From Candidatus Gastranaerophilales bacterium (lineage in GTDB: Bacteria; Cyanobacteriota; Vampirovibrionia; Gastranaerophilales; Gastranaerophilaceae): a stretch of 64,000 bases of DNA. Where the stretch lies: positions 1-64,000 of the forward strand of contig CALUYW010000015.1 of assembly GCA_944325105.1 (NCBI GenBank), written 5' to 3'. Under the pieces are notes generated by a model. It did not search any database and was not told the origin of the DNA. It saw only the letters and a program-made list of their open reading frames with translations. Shown one piece after another: positions 10,327 to 18,556 of this stretch. Position 1 is the first letter of the stretch. Every line of letters begins with the position of its first letter. The position numbers and the translations under genes were made by a program.

Positions 10327-10589
10327 TGCTTATTTTAACAAGAAAACTAAACCAAAAACTAATCATAAATGATGACATTGAAGTAGTTATACTTGAAACA
10401 TACAAAAATGCAGTAAAAATTGGTATAAAAGCGCCAAATCATGTTCAGGTATTCAGAGAAGAGATATACAGAGAAATTAAAAAAGCAAACGAACAATCTA
10501 AAATATCTGATGTTAAAGTACTTGATAACATTAGTACGCCAAATACAAAAAGCTTTAATATAGCAGATAAATTGAAACATAAACAATAA
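10326..10589 (+). CDS. csrA: Carbon storage/translation regulator CsrA
   Basis: RNA-binding dimer that recognises GGA-containing loops in mRNA leaders and represses translation, classically of flagellin when paired with FliW. The beta-strand core MLILTRKLNQKLII, KIGIKAPNHVQVFREEIY is intact. At 87 residues it is longer than the minimal 60, with a Lys/Asn-rich C-terminal extension of the kind seen in FliW-dependent CsrA proteins, where FliW contacts the tail. Both flagellin leaders have GGAGAT Shine-Dalgarno sequences, a plausible CsrA target. Confidence 0.95.
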   Translation: MLILTRKLNQKLIINDDIEVVILETYKNAVKIGIKAPNHVQVFREEIYREIKKANEQSKISDVKVLDNISTPNTKSFNIADKLKHKQ

Positions 10590-10590
10590 T

Positions 10591-11199
10591 ATGTCAGAAG
10601 AACTTGCAAAAGATTTTTTCTACAAAGGGGATTACAAACGCGCACTTGAATTGTTTAAGGAATTCGACCTTAACTACCAGTGCGGCTTGTGTGCTCTTTT
10701 GTGCGGAGACAAAAAACTGGCTAAAGACTTCTGGAAAAAAGAGAAAGACCCCGATATTGCTACCAGATGGGGGCTTATTGTATTAAACATTATTGACTTA
10801 AAAATTAAAGAGCGCCCGACGTTTTTTCAGGTAAGGGCTTTTCTGGAAGTATACATAAATCTTTTCATACAAAGTGACCATCTAAATTGGGCAGAAAATC
10901 TTATAAGCGCTTGTGATATCTTGATAAGGTCAAATCCTGAAACATACAAATTTATAGCTCGAGCATTATTTGCTAACGGGTATTTGAACCTTGTGCACAA
11001 ATTTTTATCAGAATCAAAAAAACTTTTTTACGGCGACCCTGAGGCGCACTTTATTGAAGCGCAGTCATATTATCTTGAGCAGGATTACAAAAAAGCACTA
11101 AATAGCATTAATGAAACATTAAAATCGGTTAAGGACTATTATCCAGCCATTCAATTTAAAAAAATTATAGAACAAAAAATAAACCCCCAAACCATATAA
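10591..11199 (+). CDS. TPR-like helical protein at the end of the fliW-csrA operon
   Basis: A 202-residue cytosolic protein starting one base after the csrA stop. Repeating helix pairs typical of TPRs are visible at both ends (FFYKGDYKRALELFKEF, and AQSYYLEQDYKKALNSINETL), with a less regular middle. No named family recognised. Its position between csrA and the convergent flagellin genes suggests a job in flagellin handling, for instance as a chaperone or regulator, but this is context only. The 3' end of the gene runs into the shared terminator hairpin. Confidence 0.7.
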   Translation: MSEELAKDFFYKGDYKRALELFKEFDLNYQCGLCALLCGDKKLAKDFWKKEKDPDIATRWGLIVLNIIDLKIKERPTFFQVRAFLEVYINLFIQSDHLNWAENLISACDILIRSNPETYKFIARALFANGYLNLVHKFLSESKKLFYGDPEAHFIEAQSYYLEQDYKKALNSINETLKSVKDYYPAIQFKKIIEQKINPQTI

Positions 11200-11210
11200 G
11201 GTATGGGGGT
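11183..11210 (-). terminator. Terminator after the downstream flagellin gene
   Basis: ACCCCCA pairs with TGGGGGT and inner ACC with GGT. The T-rich side lies on the minus strand, so it mainly ends flagellin transcription. It overlaps the last codons of the convergent TPR gene. Confidence 0.72.
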
Positions 11211-11230
11211 AAAAACTTTATTTGTCAAAA

Positions 11231-12091
11231 TTATATTAATGACAATGCAATGTTTGGTTGTTGGTTAGCTTGAACCAATAGAGCTGCAGATGCTTGTTGC
11301 AGAATTGAGTTTTGAGTGTAGTTAGATGATTCTGTAGCAATGTCAGCATCTTTGATACGTGAATTTGCAGCCGAGAGGTTTTCATACTGAGTATCTAACT
11401 GCTCCATTGCAGAAGACAATCTGTTAGATACAGCACCAATTGTACCTCTTCTTGTTGAAATTTCGGTAATAGCTTCATCCAATTGGTCAAGTTGGTCTTG
11501 CATAGCTGATAAGTCAGTACCGACAAATTTTGAAGTAAATGCTGCTTGACCGGTTAGAGTTGAAACATGTGCATCATTAAACACGCCTGAAATTTCAAGA
11601 GTATTGGTGGCACTGTCTGAACCTGTACCAATTTGAAGAGTTACCTTTTCGTCTGCACCGTCACGAGTAGCTCCGCCAAATAGGTCAAATGTGTTAAATT
11701 TGGCACCTGTTGCAATTCTGTCAATTTCAGCCAAACGTGCAGTAGCTTCTTCTTGCATAGCGGCTAACTGTTCATCAGTTTGACCGCCGTTCATAGCTTG
11801 AAGAGTCAAGTCACGAATTCTCATAAAGTTGTCTTGCATAACGGCAAGGTTACCTTCAGCAGTTTGCAGTAAGTTAACGCCTGATTGAGCATTATCCTTG
11901 GCAACTTGAGAACCGCGAGTTTGAACTTCGATACCTTTTGAAATTACTAATCCTGCAGCATCATCCGCAGCAGAGTTAATTTTCAAACCGGTAGTCATTC
12001 TCTCCATTGCAGTGTTCATAGCGTCAGTAACGCTGTTTAGGTTGTTTTGAACCTTGATTGATTGAATGTTTGTGTTAACCACAATAGCCAT
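11231..12091 (-). CDS. fliC: Flagellin, copy A
   Basis: Structural subunit of the flagellar filament, exported through the FlhA/FlhB/FliPQR gate encoded elsewhere in this window. The 286 residues make a short flagellin. The conserved D0/D1 helices are at the N-terminus (NTNIQSIKVQNNL, TGLKINSAADDAAGLVIS) and C-terminus (RIKDADIATESSNYTQNSIL, ending NIALSLI). Only a small variable middle lies between them (about residues 145-185), so the outer D2/D3 domains are essentially absent. It has AAAGGAGAT before ATG. It lies 187 bases downstream of copy B, with a terminator between, so it likely has its own promoter. Confidence 0.97.
   Translation of the reverse strand: MAIVVNTNIQSIKVQNNLNSVTDAMNTAMERMTTGLKINSAADDAAGLVISKGIEVQTRGSQVAKDNAQSGVNLLQTAEGNLAVMQDNFMRIRDLTLQAMNGGQTDEQLAAMQEEATARLAEIDRIATGAKFNTFDLFGGATRDGADEKVTLQIGTGSDSATNTLEISGVFNDAHVSTLTGQAAFTSKFVGTDLSAMQDQLDQLDEAITEISTRRGTIGAVSNRLSSAMEQLDTQYENLSAANSRIKDADIATESSNYTQNSILQQASAALLVQANQQPNIALSLI
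11241..11454 (-). repeat. 3' flagellin repeat, copy A (214 bp identical)
   Basis: Identical base for base to 12289-12502. It encodes the C-terminal D1/D0 part of flagellin. Such identity at silent sites points to recent duplication or ongoing gene conversion. Confidence 0.9.
11901..12076 (-). repeat. 5' flagellin repeat, copy A (176 bp identical)
   Basis: Identical to 12961-13136. It encodes most of the N-terminal D0/D1 helix. Confidence 0.9.
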
Positions 12092-12214
12092 AATCTGAAT
12101 CTCCTTTCGATTGACTAAATACTTCCCTGTGTATACTTTAGTAATTCACACAAGATTTAAAATACTAACGAAATTTGCTTATTTTTTTACAAAACTTAAG
12201 ATTTTATTTGATAC

Positions 12215-12250
12215 AAAAAGCCCTCATACCGGTGTGGTCAAGGGCTTTTT
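12215..12250 (-). terminator. Terminator between the flagellin genes
   Basis: AAAAAGCCCT pairs with AGGGCTTTTT around a 16-base loop, giving a T run on the minus strand. It follows flagellin copy B and a first AT-only hairpin at its stop codon. Confidence 0.78.
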
Positions 12251-12257
12251 TGATTTT

Positions 12258-12284
12258 ATATAATTAACTTTTTGTTAATTATAT
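12258..12284 (-). other. Perfect AT-rich inverted repeat at the flagellin B stop codon
   Basis: ATATAATTAAC pairs with GTTAATTATAT around TTTTT. The stop codon lies inside the right arm. It may be an RNA-stabilising 3' hairpin ahead of the real terminator. Confidence 0.5.
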
Positions 12285-13151
12285 GAGAGACAATGCAATG
12301 TTTGGTTGTTGGTTAGCTTGAACCAATAGAGCTGCAGATGCTTGTTGCAGAATTGAGTTTTGAGTGTAGTTAGATGATTCTGTAGCAATGTCAGCATCTT
12401 TGATACGTGAATTTGCAGCCGAGAGGTTTTCATACTGAGTATCTAACTGCTCCATTGCAGAAGACAATCTGTTAGATACAGCACCAATTGTACCTCTTCT
12501 TGATGAAATTTCGGTAATTGCAACATCGAGCTGGTCAAGCTGAGCTTGCATATCAGCCAATTGAGCAGGGTCAGTGCCGTCAACAAATTTTGAAGTAAAT
12601 GCAGCTTGACCCGTTAAAGCCGAAACTTGAGCGCTGTTAAACACATCCGAAATTGTGATAGTATTTGTTGCAGTTTCTGAACCTGTACCAATTTGAAGGG
12701 TAACTTCTTCAGCATCACTATCATGTGTTGCGCCGCCAAATAGGTCAAATGAGTTAAACTTCGCACCTGTTGCAATTCTGTCAATTTCAGCTAAACGTGC
12801 ATTAGCTTCTTCTTGCATAGCTTCAAGTTGTTCTTGTGTTTGACCGCCGTTCATTGCTTGAAGAGTCAAGTCACGAATTCTCATAAAGTTGTCTTGCATA
12901 ACGGCAAGGTTACCTTCAGCAGTTTGCAGCAAGTTAACGCCGGACTGGGCGTTGCTTTTTGCAACTTGAGAACCGCGAGTTTGAACTTCGATACCTTTTG
13001 AAATTACTAATCCTGCAGCATCATCCGCAGCAGAGTTAATTTTCAAACCGGTAGTCATTCTCTCCATTGCAGTGTTCATAGCGTCAGTAACGCTGTTTAG
13101 GTTGTTTTGAACCTTGATTGATTGAATGTTTGTGTTTACTACGATTGCCAT
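12279..13151 (-). CDS. fliC: Flagellin, copy B
   Basis: Second filament subunit, 290 residues, with the same N-terminal and C-terminal D0/D1 helices as copy A. It differs almost only in the middle (about residues 112-215: QEQLEAMQEEANARL, HDSDAEEVTLQIG, FVDGTDPAQLADMQAQL). The start is set by AAAGGAGATTTG before ATG. Its 285-base upstream region holds inverted and direct repeats. Two near-identical flagellins in tandem commonly build one mixed filament. Being first after a long leader, copy B may be the more strongly regulated one. Confidence 0.97.
   Translation of the reverse strand: MAIVVNTNIQSIKVQNNLNSVTDAMNTAMERMTTGLKINSAADDAAGLVISKGIEVQTRGSQVAKSNAQSGVNLLQTAEGNLAVMQDNFMRIRDLTLQAMNGGQTQEQLEAMQEEANARLAEIDRIATGAKFNSFDLFGGATHDSDAEEVTLQIGTGSETATNTITISDVFNSAQVSALTGQAAFTSKFVDGTDPAQLADMQAQLDQLDVAITEISSRRGTIGAVSNRLSSAMEQLDTQYENLSAANSRIKDADIATESSNYTQNSILQQASAALLVQANQQPNIALSLI
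12289..12502 (-). repeat. 3' flagellin repeat, copy B (214 bp identical)
   Basis: The partner of 11241-11454. The two direct repeats are about 1.05 kb apart, so recombination between them could delete or fuse the genes. Confidence 0.9.
12961..13136 (-). repeat. 5' flagellin repeat, copy B (176 bp identical)
   Basis: The partner of 11901-12076. Identity ends within the sixth codon, just before the start codon on the upstream side. Confidence 0.9.
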
Positions 13152-13400
13152 AGTACAAATCTCCTTTTTTTAACTTTACTTCCTTGTTATTTTTTTGGCA
13201 CAAAAACCTTTGTCAGAACCGCTTTAAAGAAGTTTTAACAAAACTAATAAATATTCATATTCAAAGGTTTACTACCTTTGACAGGTCATAATTCACTTAA
13301 AACCAAAAGTAATAAGCGGGGAAATACTTACTGTCATCTTGTCAAAATTTGAAATTGTCTTCCTTGTCTTTGACATTACCATATTAATGTTTTTTAAAAG
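13152..13400 (-). promoter_or_regulatory. Flagellin B upstream region with repeated motifs
   Basis: No gene is visible. An inverted repeat TCAAAGGT/ACCTTTGA lies at 13261-13281. ACCTTTGTCAG (13206-13216) and ACCTTTGACAG (13274-13284) form a near-direct repeat. Further TTTGACA and TTGTCAAAA words lie near 13340-13375. I could not recognise a sigma-28 or sigma-54 promoter with confidence. Confidence 0.45.
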
Positions 13401-13432
13401 AGAAATATACTATAGCAGCGTTTGATATTTCT
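13401..13432 (-). terminator. Weak hairpin after the cca-like gene
   Basis: AGAAATAT pairs with ATATTTCT around a 16-base loop, with CTTTTAAAAAA following on the minus strand. It sits five bases past the stop. The stem is AT-rich and so weak. Confidence 0.45.
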
Positions 13433-13436
13433 CATA

Positions 13437-14552
13437 CTAAAGTATGGTATTTTTCTTAACAAATTCAATTTCATCATTAAGGCTTGAAACACTTGAGTTT
13501 TCCTCAAGTTTAGCCTCCAGAACCTTATCAAGCATAAGACCTATTTGTTTGCCCTCTTTGTATCCAAGGTTTAATAAATCAGAACCCTTTATGCTTAATT
13601 TAATATCTTTTAATTTACTAAAATACAAAAGCGCTCGCTCATCCTTGGTATTTGCATAATATACGCAAATTTCATCAGTATTGTAATGTTTGAAATATTT
13701 ATAAATCTCAAATCGTGTTTTTAGTTCAGGCACATCAAAAGGCACGGTAAATATATATTTTATAAGCACTTTTGAGTAGTCTTTTATTTTAAATTTTTCA
13801 ATTGCATCAAAAATCTTCTTGCAAGATAAATCTTTATTATCAAATAAAATTCTATAGTATTTTTTATCGACAAATTCCCTAAAAGCCTCTTTAGCTCTTA
13901 GGTTTGAAGAAAATAGTTTATTTAGAGTTAAAATAACCCTATCAACACTTAACCCCTCACGAGATGGGCTTTTTAGGTATTCATTAATCAACTTTTTGTC
14001 ATTTTCGCTAAAGTCAAAATTAAACCTTAATTTAAAATCCAATCCCCTCAAAATCCTTGTGGGGTCATCAATATAGCTATTTTCATGCAAAACTTTAAGA
14101 GTTCGATTTTTAATATCATCACAACCGCTAAATTTATCTATAAGCCTATAATTACCCTCCGGCAAAATCTCAAGCGCTATAGCGTTTATTGTAAAATCGC
14201 GCCTTACAAGGTCATCTTCAATAAAGCAGCCAAGTTCAACTACCTCAGGCAAACAACCCGACAGAGGGTAAAATTCTTTTCTTGTTGAGGCAAAATCAAT
14301 CTCAATGCCCTCGATTTGAGTTTTTATTGTACCAAAGTCTTTATGAACGGATTTGATATCAACAAAATCAAGTGATGTGATAAAATCAATCGCATCACCC
14401 TCAACCAAAATATCGATATCTAAAGGCTCGATACCCATAATGATATCTCGCACAAGACCCCCGACAAAATAAATTTTAACCCCGAAGTTTTTTGCTTCAA
14501 GGGCTAAATTTTTTATTATTTTGTCAGTTTTTTCACTAAACTTTATTTTCAA
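13437..14552 (-). CDS. cca: tRNA nucleotidyltransferase (CCA- or A-adding), poly(A) polymerase family
   Basis: Class II nucleotidyltransferase that adds or repairs the 3' CCA end of tRNA. The head domain shows [13 protein letters not shown] (residues 29-41) and the metal-binding [10 protein letters not shown], followed by [13 protein letters not shown] and [16 protein letters not shown]. These are the expected motifs A-D. The C-terminal helical part is short (371 residues in all) and diverged. Some lineages split the job into CC-adding and A-adding enzymes, and poly(A) polymerase is a close relative, so exact specificity is open. The gene overlaps accC by 17 bases and is last in the efp-accB-accC run. 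Confidence 0.83.
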   Translation of the reverse strand: MKIKFSEKTDKIIKNLALEAKNFGVKIYFVGGLVRDIIMGIEPLDIDILVEGDAIDFITSLDFVDIKSVHKDFGTIKTQIEGIEIDFASTRKEFYPLSGCLPEVVELGCFIEDDLVRRDFTINAIALEILPEGNYRLIDKFSGCDDIKNRTLKVLHENSYIDDPTRILRGLDFKLRFNFDFSENDKKLINEYLKSPSREGLSVDRVILTLNKLFSSNLRAKEAFREFVDKKYYRILFDNKDLSCKKIFDAIEKFKIKDYSKVLIKYIFTVPFDVPELKTRFEIYKYFKHYNTDEICVYYANTKDERALLYFSKLKDIKLSIKGSDLLNLGYKEGKQIGLMLDKVLEAKLEENSSVSSLNDEIEFVKKNTIL

Positions 14553-15912
14553 GGTCTTTTTCTCTTACAAAATCCTTTTCAAGGAAACTTGTATTGAATT
14601 TACCGCTTATAAATATATCATTGTTTAAAATTTCACGATGAAAAGGAATAGTTGTTTTTATTCCCGTTATAACGTACTCATTCAATGCTCTTAACATTCT
14701 AAGACGTGCGTCCTCACGGTCTTTGCCCCAGCAGATAAGTTTTCCTACCATAGAGTCATAATACGGAGGAATACTGTAACCTGTGTATACGTGCGAATCC
14801 ACCCTTACGCCAAAACCACCGGGGGCAATATAGCCTTCGATTTTGCCTGCAAAAGGCATAAAGTCACGGTCTGGGTCTTCTGCGTTAATACGACATTCAA
14901 TAGCATGGCCTCTCAGGCAGATATCATCTTGGCTGACGCTAAGTCTTTGACCGGCTGCAACCCTAACTTGTTCTTTTACAATGTCTACACCTGAAATCAT
15001 CTCAGACACACAGTGTTCAACCTGAACACGAGTGTTCATTTCCATAAAGTACCATTTTTTGTCTTTAGGATTAGATTCATCCAAAAGAAACTCAATTGTA
15101 CCTGCGCCCTCGTAATTTATAGCTTTTGCAGCATTAACTGCAGCTTGTCCCATTGCCTTCCTTATATCTTCACTTATAGCAGGGGATGGAGCTTCTTCAA
15201 GGAGTTTTTGATGACGTCTTTGAATTGAACAATCACGCTCACCCAAGTGCACCACATTACCGAATGAATCAGCAAGTATCTGAACTTCAATGTGGCGAGG
15301 GTTTTCAAGGTATTTTTCAACATACACCTCAGGATTGCCAAAGGCATTTTTAGCTTCGTTTCTACATAAGTTATATGCATCTTCAAGCTCTGAATCCTCG
15401 CGAACTATTCTCATCCCCTTGCCGCCACCGCCTGCGGTTGCTTTAATAATTACAGGGAAACCTACCTTATGAGCAAAATCACGAACTTCTTCCACTGTCT
15501 CAACGAGTCCTGTACCTGGGGTAACAGGAACACCTGATGCTATCATTGTTGCTCTTGCTGATGCCTTATCACCCATAGCACGCATAGCTTGGGAGCTCGG
15601 GCCAATGAATTTTATATGGTGCTCTGTACAAATATCAACAAAATCAGCTCTTTCAGCCATAAAACCATATCCGGGGTGAATGGCGTCCGCACCTGAAGTC
15701 AGTGCTACCGATATTATTGCAGGTATGTGCAAATAGCTTTTTGCACTCTGAGCAGGCCCTATGCAGTATGCCTCATCTGCAAGAGATACATGTAAACTCT
15801 GAGCGTCTGCTTGAGAATATATCGCAACCGTTGCAATGCCAAGTTCTTTACACGCTCTTATAATTCTGAGGGCAATCTCCCCCCTGTTTGCTATTAATAC
15901 TTTCTTAAACAT
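14536..15912 (-). CDS. accC: Acetyl-CoA carboxylase, biotin carboxylase subunit
   Basis: Uses ATP and bicarbonate to carboxylate biotin on AccB, the first half-reaction of malonyl-CoA synthesis. At 458 residues it is full length. The ATP-grasp signatures are complete: the glycine-rich loop GGGGKGMR, the HIEVQILAD segment, [16 protein letters not shown] and [10 protein letters not shown] with the catalytic residues. ATG is preceded by a purine-rich stretch. It lies downstream of accB, separated by a strong hairpin that may tune the ratio of the two subunits. The carboxyltransferase genes accD and accA are in a separate operon 4.7 kb away. Confidence 0.97.
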   Translation of the reverse strand: MFKKVLIANRGEIALRIIRACKELGIATVAIYSQADAQSLHVSLADEAYCIGPAQSAKSYLHIPAIISVALTSGADAIHPGYGFMAERADFVDICTEHHIKFIGPSSQAMRAMGDKASARATMIASGVPVTPGTGLVETVEEVRDFAHKVGFPVIIKATAGGGGKGMRIVREDSELEDAYNLCRNEAKNAFGNPEVYVEKYLENPRHIEVQILADSFGNVVHLGERDCSIQRRHQKLLEEAPSPAISEDIRKAMGQAAVNAAKAINYEGAGTIEFLLDESNPKDKKWYFMEMNTRVQVEHCVSEMISGVDIVKEQVRVAAGQRLSVSQDDICLRGHAIECRINAEDPDRDFMPFAGKIEGYIAPGGFGVRVDSHVYTGYSIPPYYDSMVGKLICWGKDREDARLRMLRALNEYVITGIKTTIPFHREILNNDIFISGKFNTSFLEKDFVREKDLENKV

Positions 15913-15945
15913 AACTTCTTAACCTTAATCACAGGTGATAACAAA

Positions 15946-15977
15946 TTTAAAAGTGCCTCAAAAAAGGCACTTTTAAA
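15946..15977 (-). terminator. Hairpin between accB and accC (terminator or attenuator)
   Basis: A perfect 13-base stem, TTTAAAAGTGCCT with AGGCACTTTTAAA, has a six-base loop and begins three bases past the accB stop. A mixed TTTTAAATTTG follows rather than a pure T run, so partial readthrough into accC is likely. Confidence 0.65.
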
Positions 15978-15979
15978 TA

Positions 15980-16438
15980 CTATTCTATATACATTAAAAC
16001 TTGTCCGTATTCAACGCTTTGACCGTCTTCAACGCAAATTTGAGTAACCTTGCCTGATACCTCGGTCTCGATTTCGTTCATAAGTTTCATAGCTTCAACA
16101 ATACAAACAACCTGACCTGCGCTAACAACATCGCCAACCTTAACAAAAGGTTTTGCACCGGGTGATGGTGCAGCGTAGAACGCGCCAACCATAGGAGATG
16201 TAACAGGCGTACCCTTTGGAGCGTTTGAAGTTTCTTGAGGAGCTTCTTTTGCTACAGCCTGAGGAGCTGCTTGAGGAGCAACTGCAGCAACTACGGGAGC
16301 TTGTGCCTGTACAACCGTTTGATTTATTTCTCTTTTAATTGTAATTGCTTGCTCGCCGTCTTCAAGAACAATCTCGCTAAGAGATTTTTCATCTATTAAC
16401 TTTGCAAGCTTTTCAATGTATTCCACTTCAAAATTCAT
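15980..16438 (-). CDS. accB: Acetyl-CoA carboxylase biotin carboxyl carrier protein
   Basis: Carries the biotin that shuttles CO2 between AccC and the AccDA carboxyltransferase. The 152 residues have an N-terminal helical segment, an Ala/Pro/Gln-rich flexible linker (about residues 45-80) and a C-terminal biotinyl domain. The biotinylated lysine is K118 in the invariant EAMKLMN motif. It lies ten bases after efp in the same direction, the efp-accB arrangement common in cyanobacteria and several other phyla. Confidence 0.97.
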   Translation of the reverse strand: MNFEVEYIEKLAKLIDEKSLSEIVLEDGEQAITIKREINQTVVQAQAPVVAAVAPQAAPQAVAKEAPQETSNAPKGTPVTSPMVGAFYAAPSPGAKPFVKVGDVVSAGQVVCIVEAMKLMNEIETEVSGKVTQICVEDGQSVEYGQVLMYIE

Positions 16439-16448
16439 AATTTAATTC

Positions 16449-17006
16449 CTATACCCTGTCTAAATATTCATTAGTCCTTGTGTCAATCCTTAATTTATCA
16501 CCTACGTTAATAAAGAAAGGTACGTTCACAACAGCACCGCCTTCAAGTGTAGCGGGTTTTGTACCGCCTTGAGCGGTATTTCCTTTTTCTGACGGAGGAG
16601 TATCAACAACCTCTAACTCAACAAAGTTGGGAAGGTCAACACCAATTATTCTTCCGTCATGCATTAAAATCTGAACATTCATATTTTCTTTTAAATATTT
16701 AATGCCATCACCGATTGCAGCTTCGGGAACAGGCAACTGTTCGTATGATTCTAAGTCCATCATAACAAAATCGGAACCTTCTTTGTAAAGGTATTGCATT
16801 TCACGTCTGTCAAGCATAGCTTTTGCAACTTTTTCACCTGCGCGAAAAGTTCTTTCTACAACTTGGCCTGTTTTTACGTTTTTCAATTTTGACCTTACAA
16901 AAGCAGCGCCTTTGCCCGGTTTTACGTGCAAGAACTCTACAACCGACCACAAACCGTTATCAAGTTGTAGTGTTAAACCTGTTTTTAAATCGTTTACTGA
17001 AATCAT
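16449..17006 (-). CDS. efp: Translation elongation factor P
   Basis: Rescues ribosomes stalled on polyproline stretches by entering the E site. The 185 residues are full length, with the KOW-like domain I followed by two OB folds. The tip of domain I reads VKPGKGAAF with lysine at position 32, the lysine-type tip that is modified in many bacteria. No modification gene (epmA, epmB) is near. The start codon overlaps the stop of the upstream HEAT-like gene by four bases, implying translational coupling. Confidence 0.97.
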   Translation of the reverse strand: MISVNDLKTGLTLQLDNGLWSVVEFLHVKPGKGAAFVRSKLKNVKTGQVVERTFRAGEKVAKAMLDRREMQYLYKEGSDFVMMDLESYEQLPVPEAAIGDGIKYLKENMNVQILMHDGRIIGVDLPNFVELEVVDTPPSEKGNTAQGGTKPATLEGGAVVNVPFFINVGDKLRIDTRTNEYLDRV

Positions 17007-17749
17007 AAAGTATCCCTATAACTACTATCTTTACAAATTTTATCATAAACCTGATTTTTTACATAAAAATTTTCATCATTTTTCAATTTCTGTAACAATT
17101 CTTTTGGAGCATTAGGAATTTTAACAAGAATTTTTGCCGTTTTCTCCCTTATTGTATAATCAAGAAAATAAGCTGTAACACTACATATTTCAATAATTTC
17201 GTCAATGTACGGGCAATTAGCATCCAGTGTTTCCCCAAGTGCCTCAAGACACCAGTAAAGGTTAAAGAGTTTTTTATTTTTGGCGTGGTTTTTTCTGTTT
17301 CGCATTTTATTTGAAATACAAGCGCCAAACTCTTTTTCATATATTTTAAAATCATCAAGCAGTTTTTTAATTCTTTTAATATTAACAGGCATAATAAGCT
17401 CCGCTAAGCGCTTATTTGAACTTATAAGAGAAATTATTGCCCGACAAACATTAGGATTGATATCACAAATTGCATCTTCAAGCGTTTCAATATGACTTTG
17501 CGATTTTATAAAATCAATACCCTCGGCATTTAAAATACAATGCGCGCAGGCCTCTCTTGTGGGGCTTTGGTGATTTGTAAGATGAAACATTATTAAATCT
17601 GCCTCAGCATCATTTTTTATTTCATCAATATTAATAAAAGCAAGAGGTTTTAGTGTTTCATCTTCACCCTCAAGCACGCTAAAAGCGTCATTGCGCGGCA
17701 TATCAATAGCATTTTGGATTATTAAAAAATTTTCATTAGACTTATTCAT
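17003..17749 (-). CDS. HEAT-like helical protein upstream of efp
   Basis: No named family recognised. The 248 residues are mostly helical with no signal peptide or membrane segment. Repeat-like helix pairs are visible ([40 protein letters not shown]) of the kind found in HEAT/armadillo scaffolds. It is the first gene of the efp-accB-accC-cca run and overlaps efp by four bases. A function in translation or in carboxylase assembly cannot be told from sequence. Confidence 0.68.
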   Translation of the reverse strand: MNKSNENFLIIQNAIDMPRNDAFSVLEGEDETLKPLAFINIDEIKNDAEADLIMFHLTNHQSPTREACAHCILNAEGIDFIKSQSHIETLEDAICDINPNVCRAIISLISSNKRLAELIMPVNIKRIKKLLDDFKIYEKEFGACISNKMRNRKNHAKNKKLFNLYWCLEALGETLDANCPYIDEIIEICSVTAYFLDYTIREKTAKILVKIPNAPKELLQKLKNDENFYVKNQVYDKICKDSSYRDTL

Positions 17750-17863
17750 AAGATAAAATATAACATAAGCGGCAATTTAAAGCAGAGTTCTTTAAATTAA
17801 TATATTTATAAATTGAACGATAAATATCGGGCAAAACAACGAGCATTTTTTTAAATTTGAGTG

Positions 17864-17869
17864 TATAAT
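17864..17869 (+). promoter_or_regulatory. -10 box for the 55-residue protein gene
   Basis: A perfect TATAAT lies 30 bases ahead of the ATG at 17900. It is downstream of an in-frame GTG at 17861, which argues against using that GTG as start. Confidence 0.45.
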
Positions 17870-17899
17870 TTGAATAACAAAACAGTAACAGGTGAAATT

Positions 17900-18067
17900 A
17901 TGAATTTTTTAAAGAAACTATTTGCCATAGAATCATCAGATGAAGGTTATATTGGGCTTTCAAGCTTTACTAACAACTCTCGCTGTTTAGAAGACAAAAG
18001 AGAAGAGCCCAAAAAACACATTAAAAAAGAACCTACTCTAACCGAGCTTTTAAAAAGAGCAAACTAG
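17900..18067 (+). CDS. Small hypothetical protein
   Basis: A 55-residue product if translation starts at the ATG at 17900, which has AGGTGA at good spacing and lies downstream of a TATAAT box. It begins with an amphipathic MNFLKKLFAIE and ends with a charged Lys/Glu-rich stretch (EEPKKHIKKEPTLTELLKRA). No family recognised. Its 3' end overlaps by 18 bases the end of the convergent DUF212 gene. It could be a real small protein, but it could also be a by-product of an active promoter. Confidence 0.5.
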   Translation: MNFLKKLFAIESSDEGYIGLSSFTNNSRCLEDKREEPKKHIKKEPTLTELLKRAN

Positions 18068-18556
18068 ATTAAGGAAGTCTCTTACAGGCTCAATATAGCC
18101 CAAAAAGTGAACCGCAAAGGCAACAACTACACCTAACGCCGCACCGCAAAAGACTTCAAAGGGCGTATGCCCCAAAAGTTCTTTTAAAACCTCATAAGGT
18201 TTTGTTTCATGGTGCTCCACAAATTCTCTTACAACTCTGTTTAGCGTAGCTGCAGTTTTGCCTGCAGCACGTCTTAGACCTGCGGCATCTTGCATAATAA
18301 TAAGGGAAAAACCCAAAGACATTGCAAATTCAATTGATGTAATGCCTTGAATTATACCAACGCTTGTCGCAAGAGAAATAACGCCGGCGCTATGAGAAGA
18401 AGGCATGCCGCCGGTTGTAGTGAATATTTTAAAATTTATTTTTTTGTTTTTAATAAAGTGAAAAATAACTTTTAAAGTCTGTGCTATCCCTGCCGCCAAC
18501 AAGCCTGCAGCAAGTACTTCCAATCCCGTATTAAAAAAACCGGCTCCGCTGTTCAC
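18050..18556 (-). CDS. Divergent PAP2 family (DUF212) membrane protein
   Basis: A 168-residue integral membrane protein with several hydrophobic segments. It shows the DUF212 signatures TTGGMPSSHSAGV (about residues 46-58) and LLGHTPFEVFCGAALG. The family is distantly related to PAP2 acid phosphatases, and a role on polyprenyl or lipid phosphates is often proposed but unproven. It begins with a GTG that overlaps the ispA stop by one base. This pairing with a prenyl diphosphate synthase recurs in cyanobacteria and supports a prenyl-phosphate substrate. Confidence 0.88.
   Translation of the reverse strand: MNSGAGFFNTGLEVLAAGLLAAGIAQTLKVIFHFIKNKKINFKIFTTTGGMPSSHSAGVISLATSVGIIQGITSIEFAMSLGFSLIIMQDAAGLRRAAGKTAATLNRVVREFVEHHETKPYEVLKELLGHTPFEVFCGAALGVVVAFAVHFLGYIEPVRDFLNLVCSF

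Noticed and set aside
11231-13151. Assembly duplication of one flagellin gene
   Set aside because: The centres differ by many substitutions and small indels and the flanks are unlike, so two real genes are present.
13196-13211. Sigma-54 promoter upstream of flagellin
   Set aside because: TGGCAC is present, but the second box is missing and it points away from flagellin.
17861-17899. GTG start for the small protein at 17900
   Set aside because: It lies upstream of the TATAAT box, and the ATG has a ribosome site.
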